Source: Dermatophagoides farinae
Taxonomy: Eukaryota; Arthropoda; Arachnida; Sarcoptiformes; Pyroglyphidae
DNA length: 64,000 bases
Reading direction: 5' to 3'
NCBI RefSeq assembly: GCF_024713945.1
Contig: NC_134679.1
Span: 2,795,001-2,859,000 of the forward strand
Positions 57,601-64,000 of the stretch are shown piece by piece; within the stretch, counting starts at the first letter, position 1, and the number at the start of each line of letters is the position of its first letter. Under the pieces are notes generated by a model that worked only from the letters and a program-made list of their open reading frames with translations, was not told the origin of the DNA and ran no database searches. The translations under genes and the position numbers were made by a program.

Positions 57601-59090
57601 AAGTACGGTACATATGAACCAAACTAGCTTATAACGGTTGGAAAAAAAAATACAGAGACACTTTGGCCAATGAAAAAAAAAACAGAATGTAATTTAAAAT
57701 ATAAGCGTTGATTGCTCTTGGATGTGGTACCAAAAAAAAAACGGAGGAAAATTTCGAAAAAAAGCTGAAATCAGAAAAAACCGCCAAACATACAATGATT
57801 GAATTGATACAACGATCCTCCACATTGAATGAATACGAAACGAATGAATGTGGATAAAAATTTTGGAGCATTCGTTTCGGAACCCACAACACTATGATTC
57901 CAGCGATAGAGCAGTGGAAGTAGTCAACATTTCTGTTGTTACTGTGTGGTCTACTATTATATATTCGTTCGTTCGGTTTTTTTTTGGATGAAAATAAAAT
58001 AAAAACAGTATAAGTTTGGTTGAGAAAAACAATTCTGGTTGAATGCTTCCAGACGGCGACGACAAATAAATTATCGAAGAATACAAAGCTATTTATACGA
58101 GTTTTTTTCACTCAAACTTAATCTTACATTTATTAATTGTGTCCAAGTCCAAGAAGCAAAGCAATTAACAATTTTGGTGATGAAAAAATTCTTCCAGATG
58201 ATAATCAACAGAATATAAAGTTTTTTTTCCATTTTCAATCATCATTATTCCTGCCCGAATCGATCAATCAATTGTCAATGATTTCGGTTGAAATATTTGA
58301 TAAAGTAAAATCGTTAGAATTATATAGGAATAAAACTGATTTCAATGAACAATAAAAAAAAATAGAACAAATACAAACATAACAAACAGAAAATCTTGAA
58401 AGAATCATCGATCTAAACACCGAAAACTAGCAATTCGAAAAAGTGAAAAAAAAACAAAATTTTGCCATCCTTTATATACATCATTGAAATGTACAACAAT
58501 TCCAAATCGAAATCAAGAAACAAAAACAAGAAAAAAAAGTTGACAACGATAACAAAAACAACAACGACAAAAAATAAACATCACAAATCTAATTATCAAA
58601 CATCAATCTATTTATCAACAGCAATGTGGATTGGATTCGTTTGAAAATTGTAGCCTCTAATGTAATAGAAATAAAGTCATTGATTTTAATGATGATAACA
58701 ATGGATACAAACAAAGGGAATGAACGGAAAAAAATAGAAAAACACTAGAGTTCAAGGGTCTTTATTTTTGGTCGATTTTTGGTTTATTTTTCACAAACTT
58801 TTTTTATTACGATTGAAAGTTTAAAAAAAACGAAATTCAATTCTGAAAAAAGCAATTCATTTTTCGCTCTTTTTATTCATTTCGAAATACATTCTACTCG
58901 TTTTTGAATGACTTGAAAACAACAACAACAACAACAACAACGGCAACAAAAGGCTGTTAAATAAAGAAGAAGGGAAATGAAGGATTCATGGTACTCAAAG
59001 TTTGAATATAATGAATTTCTTTTTTTATGTATGTATGTGTGCAAATGTGAATGCATAAATCGCTGGCAATAATCTTGATCTATGCGTTTT

Positions 59091-59117
59091 TCTATCTATC
59101 TATCTATCTATCTATCT
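59091..59117 (+). repeat. TCTA tetranucleotide repeat
   Basis: About 6.5 units of TCTA, followed by a short CT run. Confidence 0.8.
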
Positions 59118-60646
59118 CTCACTTTATTCTTCAACAATTTATTCCATTGGATTCATTTATTCATTCATTCGTTCATCGTTCATCATCGAAGTTGGATAGA
59201 TCTCACATAGATCATGAATGAATCTACATTTCACACTATAGAAAAAAAAAGTGTTAGAGAGTCATATCGAATACCATCAACATTTTTGTTGTTGTTGTTG
59301 GTTTGTAACTGTGTGGTGATAATAATGGCTGAATTTATATTTTTTTCCAACCATATAATGTGAATGTTGTATGTGTTGTTTTTCAACAATCATTGGCTAA
59401 TGGCTTCAAAACAATGTTTATTGTATACATGAAGAGTGAAAATATTATCTAGTGTAGTCTTTTTTTTCATTGTTGGCAAAATCTAGTTTTCTATCATCAT
59501 CATCATCATCATCATCATTGACTTGAAAACATTCCAAAATACTAGTATACTAGTACTATTGTCATCATCATTATCATCAACATTGAAACCTATGGAGGAA
59601 ACGATCAAAATATTGTATTTTTTTTTTACTTGCAACGGAAAAACTCACGAATAAATTTTGCAATGATGATGGATATATATCTGGTTCAATGCGCTTGCCA
59701 ATACGTTCTTATTTATAAATTTTTTTTGTTGTTGTTAATAATGATGAAAAAAACCATCATTTTTTATTATTTATCATCACACAATTGTGATTTATTCAAA
59801 AAGTTATATGAAAAAAAAAACAATAATCCAAAAGAATTTTTTTAAAAAAAACACTATCTCTTGTGATCAAACAGCCAACACATATACAGAATTTTATCTC
59901 ATTTAATCATCATCATCATCATCATCCACAGAATCAGAAAATTTTTCTGAAAATTATGAAAAATTACAATGTCAATGTTGTCTATGTGTTTGTTTGATTT
60001 GATTCAATTTGTTTCAAATTCAATTTGGATCATCGACAATATTACAAAAACAAATTGACAACAATGACAATAACAGCCAGTCACGATACGAAAAATTGTT
60101 TTCATCATCTTTATTTTTTTTTTGCCTGGGCAACAATAATTCAACTTGGTTACGATCAACGATTATTCTTTTTGCAGTAACAATAATTTGCACTATATAT
60201 GGTCGCTATACATGTTGTTTGTTTTTCTGTTCTGGTTGTCAATTTGTGAACACATTCGAAGATTTCTTTACGCACACACTATATTTTTATATTTCAATTT
60301 ATCCAAAGATTCTGACAAATTAAATGTGATTTTTGTTCCCTCTCTTTTTTTTGTATATCATTTTTTTTTCTTCATCTATTTTTGGTACACTTACCATTTA
60401 TCAATAAAATACGTGAATAGTTATAGCAAAGAAATAAAAATGCGAATCCAAGTTCTTGGAATTTGAATCATAAGGCTACTAAAACTAAACACACAAATAT
60501 AGTGGATATAAAGCCATTGGTAATAATAATAACAGTTAGTCATCGATTATGATTAATGATTGGCAGTATATATACTAAACATTTTTTTTGGGGGCAATAT
60601 GAAGGGGGTAGTTATACTCCACAATCCACTTGCTTTGGGCTTCTTT

Positions 60647-60650
<4 letters not shown>

Positions 60651-60699
<49 letters not shown>
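60651..60699 (+). repeat. TC dinucleotide repeat, 49 bases
   Basis: An uninterrupted TC tract of 24 units, pairing in principle with the AG tract at 60863-60890. Confidence 0.9.
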
Positions 60700-60702
<3 letters not shown>

Positions 60703-60862
60703 TCCATCTAATGTTCACAAAGGCATGTGTAGTTTTTTCTTTCTTTGGTTTCAACAATTCAATACGAATCCAAAACTGCTGCTTTTTTCAATAATTCTGT
60801 TTTTTTTCTCTCATCATCATCATCATCGTTGTTGTTGTTGTTTGTTATTCCAAAATAGTGCA

Positions 60863-60890
60863 AGAGAGAGAGAGAGAGAGAGAGAGAGAG
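60863..60890 (+). repeat. AG dinucleotide repeat, 28 bases
   Basis: Fourteen AG units, 163 bases after the TC tract and in inverted orientation to it. Confidence 0.88.
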
Positions 60891-63800
60891 GTGATTCATT
60901 GGAAATCTATGAAACTTGAAGACAACTTTATTTCTTATGAAAAGTCTATAGTTAACAACAACAACAACAACAACAATAACAATTTATTGAATGTAAACGA
61001 AACTCAACATGAAATTTATCATTGGTCATCTGAAAGGCTGACTTTTTTTTGATTCATTTTTTCTTGTTTTTCATGCACAATTTATATTACATTTTTCGTT
61101 ATAAAACTATATATATTTTCTTTCTCCATCATTTTTATTTTTTGCTCAATCTGTCTTTGTCCCATGATCTTATTGTCTCTCTCTCTTTCTTTCATATTTT
61201 AGAATCAATAAAAAGATTCACCAGATAAATATGAATCATATTTCAATTATAAGTAAAATCAACGAAACAAATAGAAAATAAACGATCGTATAAATAATAA
61301 TTGAATAAAAAGAAAACTTTTTGTTCCAACAACAACGGTGAATACAAACAAACAAACAAAAAAATTTGGTTTTTTTAGTGAGGAAAAAAAATTCTCTCAA
61401 GTGAAATGAAACTGTTATAATGTCATTTGAATCAAATCAAATCAAATTTTTATTTCTATTCTTTTTGTCTCCATTTCATGTTCAAATATTTTATTTTATT
61501 TTATTTTTTTTCACTCAATGTGGTTCATATGTTGTCAGCCCTTTTTTTTGTTCACACAATAAAATCATATATTCTGGTTGCTTCTTCTTTGTTTTTAAAA
61601 GTTTTATTATTATTCTGTATGGTTTGTTGTTGTTGTTGTCGGTGGTGGTGGTGTTTTGACTGGATTTAGCATTTTATTCCAGAAAAATTCCATGGAAATT
61701 GAAACCATAACCAAAAAAATGATCTCATTAAATTATTTATTTATTTATGTGTGTATGTGTATGTGTGTTTATGTATTTCTCCGTAAATGGCACAATACCG
61801 CAGGGAATGTATGAATAACGATCAATAAATTTGTGGAAAAATTTTCACACACACACAAAAAAAAAGACTAAAACTACAAACTGCAAAGAGGAAAAAAGAA
61901 AAGTTTAAAGTAAAATGTAATCCAGACATATCGAAAACGTTGTATTGTTTTTCTTATACGATCATAATCATCATCAATATAGAGATTTTTTTCCATCTTT
62001 TCAAATGGTTCAAAAATACATTGCCATGGAATACAGAACAAAAACAAAGACGAAAAACGCCCCCCATTATAGTGTGTTGTATGTGTGTGTAATCGAATAT
62101 CATATAGATAGTAGAAAAACAGCTGATTCAAGAAAGATCTCAAGAAATTTTCATTGGTTGTTCCGATTTAGATGGCAGATTCGTTCTTTCAATAAATATT
62201 TTTTAAAATATTCTTTTTTTGTGTGTGTGTGTTTAAGCAAAGTCAAGTCAAATCACAGAACACAGTCATGTAAGAATCCGGAATTATTAACATTCGTGCC
62301 AAGATTCATTCGTTCATTTTTTCATTCTGTCATGACAACACAAATCATTCGAAAAATTTTAAAACTTATTATAAATTCAGTTCAAATAATAAATATATCG
62401 ATCGATCGATTCACTTGATCGACATCAATGTTTTCACAGAACAAAAAAAAATTCCGGATTTTTTTTATTTCTATTTTCAGAACGAAAAAAAAACTTTTAA
62501 ACTTCATATACTAATTATGTTATTTTTTTTGACAGTGAAAGTGAAAAAATAGGTAAAAAAACTAAAAATTTTTATGAATAGCAGAATCGTTAGATAAGAA
62601 GCTTATTTCATTCAATTTTTTTTCAGTGCATAAGTTATTTTCACATTATTATAATTTTACAGGTAAACTTTTTTATTTTGTTTTGTATTTTATCGAAACA
62701 ATTCATGTAGATGTACACAATAATCATCAAAGTTTGATGGTGTAAATTGAAAAAAAAAATAAAAAATAAATTTAACCAGTACACAAAAAAAACCAAACAG
62801 TAAAATTTCAAAAACCGGATCAACAGAAAAAAAAATTAGAAAGAGTGAGAGAGAAAGTAGGAAAAAAAAACTTTTGCCAACAAAAAAAACCGGTGGCAAT
62901 TGTTTTCCAGTATGTCACGAAAATGTTCAGAATTCGAGATTTCGACCGTTTTGTTCTCAAAAATCTGATCATAAACATTGTATGCATTGGTCATAATAAA
63001 GGAAATTTAAATCGGAATAAAAAGTTTATCTATTCATTGTTTGATTTTTTTTTTGTTTGTTTGTTTGTTTGGCAAATTGGCTTATTGAAAGAAAATTCTT
63101 TCAAGTCATGACATACAGAATTCAAGTAGAAATTACCATTCGTATGTATAGAATCTATAATGACTATTGAAAGACACATGGTCATGAAAGAGATTTTTTT
63201 TTTATTGCCGTATTGTTTTTGTATTTTTACTGACAACACAGTTTGTTGAAAATTCACCGGATTCAATTCGAAATGATGAGTATGAGTGGGAAAACAGAAA
63301 AAAAAGCTACTTCATCAAACGGCAAAGTTGGTAGTTTATTGTGAAAATCAAATGTAGATATAGAAAAACAATTTTTTTTTGTCTACTTCGGATGTAAAAA
63401 AACACAACAATGACCATTCATGACGTTTATCGTTTCTATTATTATTAACTGACAATATGTGTTAACGGAAAAAGATTGCTTTCCTTTGCTTTCTATCCAT
63501 TATTTCATTTCGCACAATCAAACACACACACAGAATCAGTGAGTGATGATTTGCATAAAATAAAAAAAAAGAAACAATTTCCAAGCCCTAATGACCAAAA
63601 AAAAATCATAGAATTTGAATTTAATGAATGAATGAATAAATGAGAATGTAGACGAATAAAAACTATTGGAATTTCAATTTAATTCTGTTTGCCATACATT
63701 CATTATGTATATGGTCAAAAATCATTCCATTCCATTTTTATTTATTTTTCATCATAAGCAAACATGATCATGATGATGATGAATTCTGTATTCAAAATTA

Positions 63801-64000
63801 AATTTCATTCAATTGAAATTTATCTATTGAAAAAATGAAAAAATTTTCAATATTAATATCAATTTGGAATATAAATTAGGTGGTGTATGTATACGAAAGA
63901 AAGAAACGATACAGCACAGAAAAAAAAAATTGAATGAGTCTCCTATTGTGAATAGCAAATGATAACTGATTTTTTTTCAGGTAATATTTTTTTTTCTACG

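Larger units (their letters stand above)
57601..64000. other. Gene-poor distal region
   Basis: No convincing gene on either strand to the window end. A 160-codon minus-strand frame at 57629-58111 is the longest but is Phe/Ser/Ile-rich without recognisable domains. Holds TCTA, TC and AG microsatellites. Short untranslated or regulatory exons of flanking genes cannot be excluded. Confidence 0.5.

Noticed and set aside
57629-58111. A 160-codon minus-strand frame
   Set aside because: Rich in Phe, Ser and Ile with no domain, no nearby splice partners, and A/T runs through it; treated as chance.
59541-59554. ACTAGTATACTAGT, a 14-base perfect palindrome
   Set aside because: Short enough to expect by chance in 64 kb of AT-rich DNA.
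1-64000. Search for tRNA, rRNA, CRISPR arrays and well-known conserved microRNAs
   Set aside because: No tRNA B-box with matching stems, no direct-repeat/spacer array, and none of the conserved microRNA seeds I recall was seen. Novel hairpins cannot be excluded by eye.

Overview
This is AT-rich eukaryotic (animal) DNA. Protein-coding exons are separated by GT-AG introns, many only 68-125 bases long. Proteins carry long Ser/Asn/Gln/His/Thr tracts, and non-coding DNA is full of homopolymers and CA, CT, CAG and CATC microsatellites. The gene set (Sidestep-family immunoglobulin receptor, pickpocket-like DEG/ENaC channel, arthropod-style Ty3 retrotransposon) points to an arthropod. A small compact genome such as that of an astigmatid (dust or parasitic) mite is my best guess, but the species cannot be proved from this window.

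Layout. 1-2,604 (+): the 3' part of a MELK-like kinase gene with a degenerate DFG motif, a UBA-like segment and a C-terminal KA1-like domain that lies beyond an apparent stop. 2,605-5,078: intergenic, with one degraded MITE copy. 5,079-8,749 (-): an alpha/beta hydrolase of the ABHD1/ABHD3 type downstream of a two-exon DEG/ENaC channel. 9,351-10,127 (+): an intronless STEEP1 homologue, convergent with an unrecognised tail-anchored protein gene (10,158-11,156, -). 12,368-12,796 (-): a small putative membrane protein.

13,208-52,998 (-): one gene of about 40 kb that I assembled from 13 exons, encoding a Sidestep-family cell-surface receptor. Its order is a Ser/Thr/Asn-rich N-terminal extension, five Ig domains, a fibronectin type III domain, a transmembrane helix, a very long low-complexity cytoplasmic tail and a nine-residue last exon ending in a PDZ-type Val. 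All splice phases agree and the spliced length is exactly divisible by three (2,106 residues). Most of the window is introns of this gene. One of them carries a 3,241-base Ty3-type LTR retrotransposon (15,338-18,578, +, antisense to the host gene) with apparently identical 129-base LTRs and a TTAT target duplication; it lacks a recognisable nucleocapsid and protease. The first intron holds an intact PIF/Harbinger-like MITE.

52,999-64,000: upstream of the receptor gene, with no convincing gene. It holds microsatellites, including a TC tract and an AG tract that together form an inverted repeat.

The genes do not form one pathway. The receptor (axon and target recognition in the Sidestep/Beat system), the sodium channel, the lipid hydrolase, STEEP1 (ER trafficking) and the kinase-like protein are ordinary neighbours. 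The points most worth following are the inactive-looking kinase, the architecture of the receptor's two ends, and the young but protease-less retrotransposon.
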